64,000 nucleotides of DNA from Ontholestes murinus (taxonomy: Eukaryota > Arthropoda > Insecta > Coleoptera > Staphylinidae). Below the pieces are notes generated by a model. The model ran no database searches and was not told the origin of the DNA. It was given only the letters and a program-made list of their open reading frames with translations. This document shows, one piece after another, positions 22,201-34,325 of the stretch. The first letter of the stretch is position 1. Each line of letters starts with the position of its first letter. The stretch is taken from assembly GCA_963969525.1 (NCBI GenBank), contig CAXAKX010000151.1, positions 124,001 to 188,000 on the forward strand, written 5' to 3'. Position numbers and translations under genes: made by a program.

Positions 22201-23299
22201 CATTTCTATTTTTAACGTAATTTCAACTTGACGAAAATGACCAGCACTCTATAATAATTAATCAAATTATTAACAAACAAATTTTATTACAAAAATATAA
22301 TGGTTTACAATCCTTAAATTCTAAAATTTGAGCAGAAACAATTATAACATATAATCACTGTTCATATAATAGTAATTCAAATGCAGGCTTTCAAACCACA
22401 AAGACATTCACTTGATAGAGATATTTGAATTATTTTAATTATAATAGATTAAATATGGTACTATATAATGCGTACAACTGTTATCAAACAATAATAATAT
22501 TAATTGAAACTTTAAAGACTAATCAAATTAATGTAACGCTTGATATCTGAAAACATAAGCTTATAATTAACATAAATATATTAAAGAAATACTAAATATT
22601 TTTCATATTTCTACTAATATTTCATGTGCAAACACAGGTACTTTTAAACTACTTATACGCATACCAGTATCTTCTAAAATTTTGAATGCTCTTGCTAAGG
22701 CTCTCTGTTACACTGAAGATATTTTTCAAAATATTGTCTTCAACATTTTTGGGCTTACATATTCGTTTGACATTTATATGTCATTATGAAGTAAAAGTAT
22801 TAATTGAAATGTTTAAACATTTAAAAAGATATACAAGTGATGGGAAAGTCTAAATTTTATCCAGCCAATAATAGCCAGGTAGTCATTTTTTTAATTGCGT
22901 GTACATTATATTAGTTTGCTCATTAAGTATTTTGAGGCTAACTGCTTTATATAAATATTTAAATAAAATTAAGCTTTACACATTTTATACAAACCAAGTC
23001 AAGATAGCTGAAAAATGTTTCACAGGTTAAGTGAGCAATTAATTAAATATATTATACAGTTGTGTAAACTTTTTATATTGTGAATAAGGAGGATAAATAG
23101 GGAGAACCTGTTCTTTTTTGGAATATTGGTTTAAACAATACAGCTTCCAAACGAGATATGTATATTATTTTAATGCAAAAATACCATACACCAATTTAAG
23201 AAATTTAAATATTGAAACTGTTAACATGCAAAACTAACGTGTGATTTATAATCATAGGACAATAACATCCTTTATAGTTTAACAAAATTTGAAACTTAC
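22201..23299. other. AT-rich stretch, nothing recognised
   Basis: No convincing coding frame, terminal repeat or known motif. If the exon at 23300-23389 is real, this would be its downstream intron. Confidence 0.35.
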
Positions 23300-23389
23300 C
23301 CTTCTTGAAATGAGACAACCAAATATCACACCGAGAAATAATTTTATAAAGCAGATACCTGCTAGCCTAATCAGAGTAGAAGACTTCAT
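23300..23389 (-). CDS. Possible first coding exon of a secreted or membrane protein
   Basis: An ATG at 23389 on the minus strand opens 30 codons that end exactly at a strong splice-donor consensus (AGG then GTAAGT, boundary 23300/23299, phase 0). The peptide starts MKSSTLIRLAG and continues with a hydrophobic stretch (CFIKLFLGVIFGCLI) ending in Ser-Arg-Arg, as in a signal peptide or signal anchor. A polypyrimidine tract plus CAG lies about 80 bases upstream. I do not recognise the gene and see no second exon. A chance match of start, frame and donor in AT-rich DNA is quite possible. Confidence 0.22.
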
Positions 23390-24095
23390 TTTCTATCTTC
23401 TACTCTAAAACAAATTATATTAAACATAATTTTTAATTCCATGCCAAAATTCATCACATTCTACTGAAAAATAGAGAATAAATACAACGAACTAGGACCA
23501 CTTCCTGTTAGTACCAATATACGATAGATACTTTATTCACTGCACTTTTGATAAAACAAATTTTAAAATTTTAATTCCTGTGAAAATGATCGTCGCTGAT
23601 CCAAACATATGTCAAAAAATTAAATATAGCAAGTGTTTTAATCTAAAGTTGCCTAAGTACTAATATAGTTGACAATTAGCATTGCAAAATAATGTTCAAT
23701 TTTGTAAATGTATTATTAAACAAAACCTTTATTAACTTCCTATCGAAAGGAAACAGTTTTAGACGTTACTTATCGCAAAATCTCTGTCGCAACTATGTAA
23801 AAACTTCAGTACATGCCTGAAAGAGCCAAATCCTTTTTTAAAAATACTTAGCACATTTCCTGGATCCCATTAAATCAACAAAATTATCTATTCCATACAC
23901 ATTTCTTAAGTATTTTAACGTGAAATACCTTTTTATCTAAGTTCCTACTTAAACGTATTAAATCAACACACAAACTACATATCCAATACTTAAACAACAG
24001 AATCCATCATAAACAAATTATGGGGGCACCAATACCAAATTTTACCAGTAACCATTAATTTGTTTATGAAAGTATTTGAGACCAAGACATTACTC
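23390..24095. other. AT-rich stretch, nothing recognised
   Basis: No coding frame or terminal repeat identified. The minus-strand 5' side of the possible exon at 23300-23389 would lie here. Confidence 0.35.
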
Positions 24096-25205
24096 CGCTC
24101 GTTTTACTCAATCGCTGTGATTACTTTTCTCGAAATATTATTCCATAACCATTCCTCTGTAAGTACAAAATTATTTATTAAAATGTAATACCTTGTCGCA
24201 AAACCAGTTTGGTTTCTGCAAAGATAAAGGTACAGAGAATGCCTTGGCCAAGTTAGTATCTAGTATATATAAAAGTTTGAACTCATCAGCGCGCCTTCAG
24301 CGGCAGTACTCTTAAGCCTTGCCAATATATTTGATACCTAGAAAAAACACGAAAACATTTCGTAAATCTATAACTATATAGTCCTTATAAGAACACTAAA
24401 TAAATCACTTATTGAAACAAATACTTCTCTCGCTAATATATCGACAGATATTAAATGATACACAAGTAATGTGTGTGTTACACATAGCAGAGCTATCAAG
24501 ACAACACTAGTTTGAACGTATTTATTTCCGTGAAATAAATGGTTAAGTGTAAGTTAAATAGATTATGAGTGAATATGGTATGTCAAATTTGGAACAATAA
24601 ATGAATTTAGGTTTATGTAATTACAAATAAAATAGCAAAACTAATTAAATAATTTAACACTTTAATACTGTCAATCATGCCAAATTATATAAAATATTAG
24701 AATTATATGGATTCCGAGGTATATCTCTGCGGCTTTTTCAAAGCTACTTCTCGGGTAGGTACCAACATGTACTAGTAAATTATGTTCGCAGGGGTAAGAT
24801 AGAGGTAAATTCTGGGGTGCCGGGGGGCTCCGAATTGGGGCCAGTATTGTTTATTCTATCTTTATATGAACTATCAGAAGTAACTAGTGGCTGTGAATTG
24901 AAATCGTACGCAGATGATACAGTCATTATCATTACCAGCGATTCTTGGAATAAAGTATTTAGAAAAGCATCTCAGCAACTAACTAAAATAAAATATTGCT
25001 TATATAACAATTTCTTAAGTCTAAATTACAAAAGAACTTATTTTCTTAAATTCAGTTCAAACAGCAGTTTGTAAAAAATTAGGAAATTTGTTTACATATT
25101 AGATTCAAACTCCTTAAAGACTATATTTTGCATTTATTCAATCTTATTTAAACCATGGTCTATTTGCCTGGGGTTATACATCTGAGATATATAAAAACAA
25201 AATAT
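24096..25205 (+). pseudogene. Non-LTR reverse transcriptase remnant, interrupted
   Basis: 24205-24340 reads FGFCKDKGTENALAKLVSSIY and then LANIFDT, the region before and at RT motif A (the catalytic Asp of A is not preserved). A foreign segment of about 330 bases follows. The RT resumes at about 24675: LYKILELYGFRG, SGVPGGSELGPVLFIL (motif B), LKSYADDTVIII (YADD, 24900-24935), FLSLNYKRT, and after a frame change AFIQSYLNHGLFAWG (about 25130-25180). YADD is intact, but the split gene cannot be made into protein. Confidence 0.7.
24341..24672 (+). repeat. Dispersed repeat inside an RT remnant (copy 1)
   Basis: Bases 24452-24665 match 47748-47965 in the same orientation: AAATGATACA(C/A)AAGTAAT, CTATCAA(G)ACAACACTAGTTTGAACG, ATTTGGAACAA, GCAAAA(C)(T)AATTAAATAATT. 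The first 100 bases contain ACGAAAACATTTCGTAAATCTA, also present in the foldback at 14.8-15.0 kb. Class unknown; it is non-coding. Confidence 0.65.
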
Positions 25206-25925
25206 GATATTAAAAATTATGTCATGTAAGGAGTTATTATACTCACTCAACAACTATATATTAGTGTAAATGTTTTAATATAAAACAACTGTACTCTATA
25301 AGTTTATGTAAATACCTGTATAAACATTGATTTGAACCGTTCCTGATATTCTTAACTGAACATAATTATTCTACTCGTGGAAAAATGAATACTGTATCAA
25401 ATGCACTCGCAAATAAAAAGGCTATTGTACAACGCATTTTTTTGAATATTATCCCACGGGTACAAAATTTCCTGTGAAGAAATAACTTGATATATTCCTC
25501 TACCACTGTCAGTCCAAAAAGTTTCATTAAAACCATTAAGGCAAACCCAAAAAATACAAATTTGAACGAAGTATCCTCAATCATTGGAAAGTGAATTAAG
25601 TGAGTTATATACATCATTAAATAAGTGCTGATTTCTTTTTTACCTTTAATTTTAGAAATCTTCTGTTGGTTCTTCTACAAGCTATGTAACTCCGAAGAAC
25701 TAACAGATGCTTCTATGTCTCTATTAATTAATTCTATAGTAATAAAAAATATTGTATTCATATAAAATTTCTATTTGATTAATGAGAGATGTGTTTAGAT
25801 TTATATTTATATAATATATAAGGTCATGTATATTTTAATTATTTTGGGATTTTGTTAAGGACTTTTGTATTTTTTTTGATTTTTTAAAATACTGATTTCT
25901 GTCAATTGTAACCTTACTAAAGTAT
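25206..25925. other. AT-rich stretch, nothing recognised
   Basis: No coding motif or paired termini seen before the Ginger-like element starts. Confidence 0.35.
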
Positions 25926-26303
25926 ATATATGTTACACCGAATTTGTGAAATTGCCCATTACGTGAAATAAGCAAAAATATTGCCTAATTCGTGTAATTC
26001 GCAAGTCCGTTGCATAGTTCACGAATTAGGCAAATAATCTGCCAAATTCGTGAATTCGGCATTATTTATTTTGTTCATTTCGTGCATTGAGCAAGGCAAA
26101 CGTTAGTATTCTGGTGGTGTTTTTTGAAACTAAACGAAACGTCAAATCAGTGGACTGTCACCGCTGCAATTTTTGAAATAAATTCGCAATAATCGGAAAT
26201 CACTGATAAAGGTATATATTCTTTTTATAATGTCGATTTAAGCAAATATAGAATTTGATTATTTTTAGGCAACGTCTCAATTTGTTATATTTTCTCACTC
26301 GAA

Positions 26304-26420
26304 ATGGACGTGCAGTCGGCAATCAAAGACTATAGAAGCAATCATCTGTGGACTGAAGATCACAAGAAACATGTAATAAACGTTTTAGAAGATAATGGTA
26401 ACCTAAAAGATATTCACAAG
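26304..26420 (+). pseudogene. Possible N-terminal fragment of the Ginger-like protein
   Basis: An ATG at 26304 opens a 39-codon frame (MDVQSAIKDYRSNHLW and on to VINVLEDNGNLKDIH) with ordinary codon composition. It is cut off by the start of an inserted miniature element. Its place just inside the left terminal repeat and upstream of the integrase blocks suggests it is the start of the transposase gene. Confidence 0.4.
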
Positions 26421-27216
26421 TAATACCATAAGTGATGGCAATTTACTCGAAGAAATTTTGTTTTTGCATGAAAGTTTGTTGCTTAGCGATTTTAATGAAA
26501 GCAACTGTCACGAAAAAATCACGAGCCGCCAGGCGAGTGATTTTTTCTATCAGTTGCTCGAATAAAAATCGCGATTAAGCAACAAACTTGAATGCGCTAA
26601 AAACAAAATTTATTCCGATTAAATTGTCATCACGAATGGTATTTGGAAAGACTATTCCACGACTTGAAACGAATATCGGTGAATGGTTCAATGTTTATAT
26701 TAAAATTTTTATGATATATCTCCTGCAGTATTTTGGTCGAAAAATTCGACATTGATTAAATAACACCTCCCTTATAATCATTTGCATTTACCTTCTTTAT
26801 ATTATACGCCCAGTCATCATAATCGCGGCTAGAGTTTCCATTAAAGTTTTGCTAACAACTGGTAGTTTTTATCGGCGCAGATTTCTTCAAATCGTTTTCA
26901 AACACACGATCTCGTTTAAGTTTGATTTTTTGGTGCAGAACTTGTCACCGTCGCATTTATTATGGATGATGAAGTGTTACCAAACCTTTTGATTTTATAA
27001 CCTACTTGCAACTGACATACGTAGAAACAACGTTTTTCGCTTTTTTATCAAGGCTAATTCAATTCATTTGTTGGGAAATAGCTAACTTCAGGTTATTCAG
27101 GTGAATAAATAGCAACTTGGTATTTATTCACTTATAAATTGACGTGATTGGCCAAAAAATATCACATGCCTCATTTTCATTGGCTACATGCAATAGGAGT
27201 GGAATAGTCAGTATTA
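26421..27216. mobile_element. Two adjacent miniature inverted-repeat elements
   Basis: 26423-26642 is a foldback: ATACCAT..GTGATGGCAATTTACTCG pairs with the complement of ATTAAATTGTCATCACGAATGGTAT, and the inner arms (TTTGTTGCTTAGCGATTTT) also pair. 26642-27216 has ends sharing GACTATTCCAC in inverted orientation (26651-26661 and 27198-27208). Together they separate the two recognisable parts of the Ginger-like gene. Confidence 0.55.
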
Positions 27217-27239
27217 TAACATTAAGAAAACTTTCAGGT

Positions 27240-28075
27240 TAGTAAACTTTGCAGGAGTTTAGAAAGTGTCGAAATTAAAGATCAGAAAATTATGGCAACT
27301 AGAAAGAACGTATTGTCGATTATTAATGACATGCATATTGATTGTGGAAATAAGGGTGAAAAGAAAACATATAAAAAAGTTTCAGAGCACTATGCTAATA
27401 TACCAATGTCACTAATAAAATTATTTATACAACAATGTAAGAGATGCACGGAAAAGACAAAAAAGAGTTTGTAAGCAAGTATAGTTGTTCGCCCTATCAC
27501 CGTTTCTGACTTAAATCAAAGAGGACAAGTGGACTTGGTAGTTACATTAAAACTGATATCTGTACTGAAAACAAAGATATAAATGCTGATATTAGGATTA
27601 TTGATAATTTAGAGATCAGTAGGGAAAATTTGATTGAAGTTCGGTCCATGGAAATATACTAATGGATCAAGATCTTATCATTCAGCCACATCTGGCCCTT
27701 GAATGTAGAAAAATAGCAACAAAAAATTTGCTAGTACAAGCCAACCGAATGGTGGAAAAGTCAAAAAAGAAAATGCCACCTTTGAAAAAAGGTGATAATA
27801 TTTCAGGATGATAGATATAAAGTGGGGACAAAACATGGAATCATTGAGAATCTATTAGAGAAAAACAGTGTGCAGAAGATAAAATAAATGAAGCTAAAAA
27901 TAAGTGATGTTCCCCAAGAAGAAAAATCTATTAGGACATTAATTAGTCTTAACTCCGTAGGTAGTGGTCAGGGATACCAAAGATGCCAATTTACTCAAGG
28001 ATACCAAACTGTAAGATGCGGGTGTTTGCAATTCTGTCTGTCATGGTGGCAGAAGTTGTAAAAAAATTTAATTAG
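27240..28075 (+). pseudogene. Integrase-type transposase remnant (KRBA2-like)
   Basis: 27292-27474 is open for 60 codons: a domain of the kind preceding the catalytic core, with YKKVSEHYANIPMSLIKLFI and CKRCTEKTKKSL (an HHCC-like zinc finger is partly visible: C-x2-C). The frame continues after a stop as IVVRPITVSDLNQRGQVDL, the first catalytic strand and Asp of a retroviral-type integrase core. Most of the core is then missing. From about 27680 come tail blocks: ALECRKIATKNLLVQANRMVEKSKKKMPPLKKGD, and at about 27900-28050 ISDVPQEEKSIRTLISLNSVGSGQGYQRC ending in a Cys-rich motif. The gene has lost its catalytic centre. Confidence 0.65.
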
Positions 28076-28819
28076 TATTTTGAAGTTATCTACTACTTAT
28101 AATAGTTAACATTGTTATATTAAAATAAATACTTAATTCTAAAATAGTCATTATTTTCCATTTTGATTTAATTTCATAACATTGTCCTCTTATTTACATA
28201 GTAAGTACGATCTGGCATGTCGAGTTGTATATTATTAAAATTAAATAAGGTTACTTATTGTTAAAAAAGGTACTTCAACCAAATGCTGAAATTTTGCCAA
28301 TAAAATACGCAGACCTTAAAGACTCCATCCTAGATCAAAGGTATTGGTAAAGGATTACTCAACTAATCTCGCTAATATTCACATTAAATATGATATATTC
28401 TGTAACTCGGCTTGTTATTTGATTCGGAATTATCCATAATTGTATGTCCATGTCAAATGATATAGATCACCCAAACTTGACGTTCAATGTGGCAGGTCGA
28501 ACACGAAACTAATGCACCAACTATCGGCATTTTGTTTAAATAATAATTCTGTTGCTCCTATTTTAAAGTGGATTTAATTATTTAATTATGATATATAAAT
28601 ATATTTTTAATTACTTATTATTTTAATTTACACGAAATTATGGTGAAATAGTAGATTAATATAATTGACATTTTAAGATTTTTATACAGTGCCGAATTCA
28701 TACATTAGGCAGTTAATTTGCCTAATTTATAAACAAATCAACGGGCTTGTATTTTTCAGGAATTAAGCAATTTTTTGCTTATTTCATGAAATAGGCAATT
28801 ACATGAATTCGGCGTAACA

Positions 28820-29694
28820 TATATATAAATAACCTTATACATAAAAAAATGTTTTATTTTTTAGCACTGAAAATCTGATTTATGCCAAAGTTCTAATAAA
28901 ATAACACAGATAATACAAATTAACTTATTCTAATATCAATACACAAGAAAAACTATTGATGTATATTTGTTAATTCAATTCTTTTCTAAATATTAATTCC
29001 TATATCAAATATGTTTCATTTAATATTTGTATGTAATATACTTTGGTAAATTTATAAACAGAAGAATCAAAGATATTTAAGACGAAAGACTAAACTATTA
29101 TTCAGAGGATAAATCATTCATCTTATTTGGGGCTATTCAGTAGAAATAGAAAAACTAAAAATCTCTGATAAACACGTATTTCTGGTAAAAAATATTTCAA
29201 AAAGTCCTTTAGTTCTTAGGATACTCAATAATAGCTCAAATTTAAAATTTTTATCACTTCAGTACGGCATGCATTCATAATTCTACAAATTTCTATACGC
29301 TATATCCTTAAAACAAAGAAATATTTATAAATAAGTTATTCTTGTACGGTTTTGAAAAACTTTATATATTCTAATGGACTATGAAATTGAATTTATGTGA
29401 TACATTCTTAAAATAAAATGCACAGGATTTATAACGCAATAACATTCAATCATTTTTGGAGTCACATTTAACTTATTACGCGATAAGTTTTATCTTTATT
29501 AAAGTAAAATTTTAACAATTTGGATTTTGAAATACCTAAAAAATAGTACGTAATATAGTATTTATTTATTTTAGACACACCCTTCATAATTCTGTTGTAT
29601 ACAATATTGTGTAACAAGAAGAATAACATTTAGATTTAATAATTCATATCCATTTGATTGCGTATATACGCTGTGTGTTTATTTATTTTAAAGC
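28820..29694. other. AT-rich stretch, nothing recognised
   Basis: No frame, motif or paired termini identified. Confidence 0.4.
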
Positions 29695-30195
29695 CGAAAA
29701 TGGACTAGAGTAACCACCACCCACCACCCGGTTCGACCCCCGGACCGAAGATGATGTATGTCTACGGGGCAAAGGGGTACGCGGGATTGAAGGGGGGGTT
29801 TGGTTAGTAGGCAAGTGTGAGTGAGTGAGACGGAATGAGAGAGTGTAGCCGGTGTAAGGTGGCGGTGTATGAATAGCTAAGCAAGTGGCCGAGTGTCCGT
29901 AGCAGGAAGGATCGATAGAGCCACCCCACGCCTCGCCGCCCCCCGCGGCCCCTTACTACTCTCTCGCTCTGTCCCCCTTTACATCTCGTAGCCACCCCCC
30001 GGCCGAGCCGCCTCCTTTATACATTCGCCCCCTTGCCCGCCCGCTCCCGCGTCCCCGCGCGCCCCTCGGCCGCACTTTACACTTCCCACAGGACTTTCAC
30101 TCTCCGTCCGGACTTTCTCTCTTCCTACAGGATACGCTCCAGGGGCGTCCACCCATCCATGCACACACATACACACACACGCGCGCGCTCGCGCT
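29695..30195. promoter_or_regulatory. GC-rich island 4 with strand asymmetry and possible promoter
   Basis: 29710-29920 is G-rich on plus, 29930-30180 strongly C-rich. Repeated GAGTGAG/CTCTCTC words (29818-29850, 29958-29968, 30098-30122) are GAGA-factor-like. Read on minus, TATAAAG lies at 30021-30015 just upstream of GC-rich sequence, a possible TATA promoter. A CA/CG dinucleotide run is at 30161-30190. No transposon motif is present. The promoter call is an inference; the 65-codon minus frames here are low complexity. Confidence 0.35.
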
Positions 30196-31415
30196 CACTT
30201 TAAAATTACACACTTTCACTATAACACATAAACACGCCTAAAGCTCTATTCTTAGCATCGTCAACAAAAATTATAATTATATTTTATAATATTGATTAAC
30301 TACAAAAGTGCTATGAATAAATAAATTAATTGATTTAAGATAGATAGAATTTATATATTCTCGCAGTATTATAAAGTATCTTTAACAATTTTTACATTAA
30401 ATGATGTTAATATACAACATATAAAGAATTAATAGTCTAACATTCCGTAAATGTATAACTAATTGCTGGCAAATTTTAAAATTTAGACTAAATATGTATC
30501 ATTAATGTTAACTTTAAGCAAAACATTATATTAATTCCTATTATGATTAGGATTATTTGTAACGACCTTTTAATTTATTGTTTTATTTAAATTAGGTATT
30601 AAAAATCTTCTATCCTACGACTAGGTTGTAAAACTTAATGAGTATATGATTTATAATTTGTAGAAATATGCCAAATATAAATATTTGAATTATATTGAAT
30701 TTCGGAAATGTTATTTAATGTTATTATCTTAATATCCACTTTGCTCGTGACCAGAAATTAAACACAAGGAATGTAAAATGCATTTAAATTAAGCTTATGT
30801 GGTGATAAAACTGAAGTAATAAGAAAAAAACGTCACTTTTTGAAATTCATATTTCAGTGAGCGAACATTTAAAATGCTTTTAATTTCTTATAAAACTAGA
30901 AATGCTCTTATTGCAAATTATATTTTCCAGGTTTTAAATATGTTCTAACTCAATAAGTAAGTAGCCTCCCTAAATCAATAAGTAAATAATTACACTTGAG
31001 GAGTAGTGATCAGTGCTTGACCACATGGTCCATCTGCTGTATTATTGTATATATGAGGTTATTACTGTAGACATTTGTTGTTGAGTTATGTGAAGATATG
31101 ATTAAAACTTGATTAAAAACTAACTCTTTCTTCACAATGTACGTTTAGCCAAATAAAAATTAATTATGAAGAAAGTGTTAGTGCTTTAATAAAGAAGTTA
31201 TTACTTCAAAGGATTTCCACTAATTTTAATACTGAACAAAACATCGTTTCATTTTTTTAATGAGGGTAAACACCATGATCTTCTTATAAGAAGCACATAG
31301 ACGATAGGGTTACAAATTTTGTGCATTTGTCTACAAACTTCGTAACAAAATTAATCCAATTTACCATAAAATGTATAACACAATACTACAATTACAAAAA
31401 AACGTTATTGGTCAA
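30196..31415. other. AT-rich stretch, nothing recognised
   Basis: No coding frame or terminal repeats recognised. The last few hundred bases may be the worn 5' side of the Penelope-like remnant that follows. Confidence 0.35.
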
Positions 31416-31850
31416 TAATTCAATCTATAGTTTTAGAACATTTCAAAGACAGTATAAAATTTTATGATGTTTCTAATAATCTCATAAATATTGTATTTAC
31501 TTCAGGAGAAACAGATTTGTTAAACAAATTTTATAAATATATTATTAAACCTAAAGTAAAAGATTCAAATTTGCAAAATGTAGCTATTGATCTGATTAAG
31601 CTTTAACTTAAATAGCAAAATAATTTACAATGATGTAGTTGCGAAAGGTAAAGTTATAATTCATATCAACTAAATAAAAAATTGCTAAATCATTAAAAGA
31701 TACATCTTTTAAGAATTAAATTTATTTTAAGTTGATAAAGGTAATTACATCATGGTTATAAAATCAAAAGATACAGCCTTCGGTTTTGTAAACAAATTTG
31801 AAAGATTTAAATTTCGCTCGACTAGAAAATATATAAAAAAGCTTAAAACT
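31416..31850 (+). pseudogene. Penelope-like RT remnant, 5' piece
   Basis: Worn sequence whose blocks follow the Penelope-like order: YNDVVAKGKVIIHIN-like codons (about 31630-31675) and VDKGNYIMVIKSKD (31733-31775), the equivalent of the K-D-K-G-N block before the RT fingers. It continues at 32945 after an intervening non-LTR element. Confidence 0.5.
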
Positions 31851-32938
31851 GTATTAAAGAACATTAGTACTAAAAATCACAAAATGTTCCTTATGAAGGG
31901 AGGAAAAAGGAAGGATGAAGGGTTATATTGGAATGGAGAGGAAATAGAAAGAGTGAAATGTCTCAAATATTTGGGGGTAGTTTTTACACAAAATGGGAGG
32001 TGTCTGAAGCACATAAAGTATGTGTCGAAGAAGGTGAAGGCAGCGGCTGGAATTCTGTGGAGAGAATGAGGCAGGAGAATAAGAGATTTAATGGTGGCGA
32101 GTGAGGCCATATGGAAAGTATGCTTGAGGTCAATATTAATGTATGGAGCAGAAATGTGGTGGTTCAGCATGAAAGAGACATGGTGGTTGAAGAGAATGTT
32201 AGGGCTTGAGAAGAGTACGCCATGGTATGTAGTATATCAGGAGATGGATCCATATAGTGTATGGGTGGATGCAGGGAAAAATGGGAAAAATATGAAAGAA
32301 AAGTTAGAATGAATGGATAGAAAGAAATTACTAGAGGAATACTAAATGAGACGGATAAGACGGATATAGTGGTGACTCAGTGGGAAAAGAGTAGATGTGA
32401 AATGTATAAAAAAGTAGGCTGGTCCAACGAAGATGTAAATGAAATGGCAGGAAGGGGTAAAATATTTGAAAGTGTAGTAGAGATGACCCTGAGGGATGGT
32501 GGATGAAAATAGACAAAAGCATATACAACACAAAGTATAAAGAAATAGCAGAATAGCGGGCAAACCCAAATACTTGTATAGAAGAGACGACTGAAAGGAG
32601 AAATTATTAATGACAAGGTATATATGTGGCAGCGAAGAACGTGGAAGCTGCTTTTGGATAATTGCGGAGGAGAGAATGTGCCAATTATGTGGAAGGGAAG
32701 AAGAAAGATGGGAGCACTGGATGTCTGGGGACTAGAGACGCGTGGAAAAAGCGATATGACCAAGTGGAATGGACAAGGTTACTGAAAGAGAGGAGTGAGG
32801 CAATGGACATAATAAAGAAGATAGAAGAAAAGAAAAATACAAGTGGGAATAACTAGTTTTCTTAGTCAGTTTTGATGGATGAGATATTTGATAGAATTTG
32901 TTGTAGAAATTATGCCAATAAAGAATTAATATATAAAC
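31851..32938 (+). pseudogene. 5'-truncated non-LTR element, same family as 1-985
   Basis: It begins in the RT thumb region (FLMKGGKRK), then WNGEEIERVKCLKYLGVVFTQNG (31930-31997), VKAAAGILW, ILMYGAEMWWFS (about 32133-32170), WLKRMLGLEKSTPWYVVYQEM (32190-32246), and a Cys/His tail (MCQLCGREEERWEHW, about 32675-32725) in a shifted frame. It ends with ATGCCAATAAAG at 32912-32923. One stop (about 32068) and several frame changes break it. Its insertion point falls inside a Penelope-like RT. Confidence 0.75.
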
Positions 32939-33250
32939 CTTACCTTATTTCAAGAAATATAAAGCCTCCCAATTTATATCGATTATTTTCCATTACAAAT
33001 CAATTATCTTGAGATATATACTATACTAGAGGTACTGCTATTTACAAATGTCGTTGCAAAAAGGCATCTAAAGATTTAATTCATTTAATTGAAAAATTTT
33101 GAATTTCATTCGCATTTTTCAGATTAAAATATATTGATCTTAGTAGAATTTCTGATACTAAAACTTCTAATCATTCGTTTATGGCTTCCTTTGATGTCAG
33201 CTTATTAACGAGCATTAAAGAAAGTAATTATTATCCGCTAGTTACGGAAT
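32939..33250 (+). pseudogene. Penelope-like RT remnant, 3' piece
   Basis: Readable blocks: RNIKPPNLYRL (fingers), YTRGTAIYKCRCKKASKDLIHL, KYIDLSRISDTKTSNHSF and then MASFDVSLLTSI, which is motif A (FDV.SL.T) of a Penelope-like RT. The catalytic Asp is present. No motif C is seen downstream. Confidence 0.55.
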
Positions 33251-34320
33251 AAATTTAATAATTATGTTTAAAATATTAAAACTACTAGAGCTCTGCTTTA
33301 CACGAAATTGTTTATATTTTCATAGTTCCTGGTTTAATCAATTTAAAAGTTTAGCAGCAGAAAATGTCTTTATTTTTTCTAAAAATTTAAACAAGTGCAT
33401 ATTTTTTTATAAATATTAATTTTGGTTTAATTACATTAATAACATCTCTGCATGTTTTAAATAAATTCTTATCATATCTGAATTTAATTAATACAATTTC
33501 ATTTATAAAAAAATTGAATGGCATTTAACATTTTTTTCCATTTTTAATCTTAGAAAACCATTCTTGCATCATATCATTTTCTAAGTAGAAAATATCTTAT
33601 AGTGCTATTCAGAACTCTAATTTTTTTATTAATAGAAAGTTTCTCATTGTCATTAAAGTACATTCTGTTTTATTTAATTCTTTTTATTTTACATCTATAT
33701 AAAAATATTTAGCGAATGGTCAAAAGTCGAATCGCTAAAATGTTATTTATTTATTTGTCTTTAGTTTTCTTTCATGAGTAATAAAATAAATATAATAATG
33801 AATTTAAAAAACATACATAAATTTTTAGTCTCAAGAAGAAAAGTTATGCATTATAACTTATAAATTTGGCGGTCAAGTTGATGTTTAATATAATTTAGGA
33901 TATGTCGGTTCATAACCTAAACTCAATGACCTTGAAAATAAATTCTAGAGGTAGCTACAATCTGTGACTTTGCAATATACTGCATCATGGTGAAATTTAA
34001 ACCTCTGTTATATGCAGCAAGTATTATATACCCCACCCAAATGTCAACGTTGTTAATATCTTTCATATATCAATTTCAAATTATCAAAGCCATTTACTTT
34101 ATAGGTAAAAAGCTAAGTAGCTTTATTAGTTAACTAAAGGATGGACTCATCTTTTAATAAGAAAGGCTTCAACAATAAATATTCTAAGCTCTGTATTCCT
34201 TTATGATGCTGTGTAAGTTATGTATTGTATGAGCAGGTTTTCTTAAAATTATATCTACTTCTAATAATCAAATCAGGAAACTAATAAAAACAAATTTTAA
34301 ATAACTTATCTTTTTCTAAT
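33251..34320. other. AT-rich stretch, nothing recognised
   Basis: May include worn downstream parts of the Penelope-like remnant, but no block was convincing. Confidence 0.35.
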
Positions 34321-34325
34321 TGCAG

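Larger units (their letters stand above)
25931..28819 (+). mobile_element. Ginger-like DNA transposon with integrase remnant
   Basis: The ends are TGTTAC(A/G)CCGAATT and complement, with subterminal repeats of the word GCCTAATTCGTGAATT-type in inverted and direct order over about 130 bases at each end. Both sides are flanked by TATATATA, so a short TATA duplication is possible. TGTTA fits the TGTNR start described for Ginger elements. The interior encodes pieces of an integrase-type protein resembling the host gene family KRBA2. The central part is displaced by two other miniature elements (26421-27216). Confidence 0.7.

Noticed and set aside
22640..22800. Possible minus-strand exon between CAG and GTATGC near 22670-22715
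   Set aside because: The open frame does not match the phase of the donor at 23300 and the splice sites are weak.
29727..29752. GGTTCGA-type word resembling a tRNA B box
   Set aside because: The flanking stem pairs imperfectly and no A box, anticodon arm or acceptor stem lies upstream.
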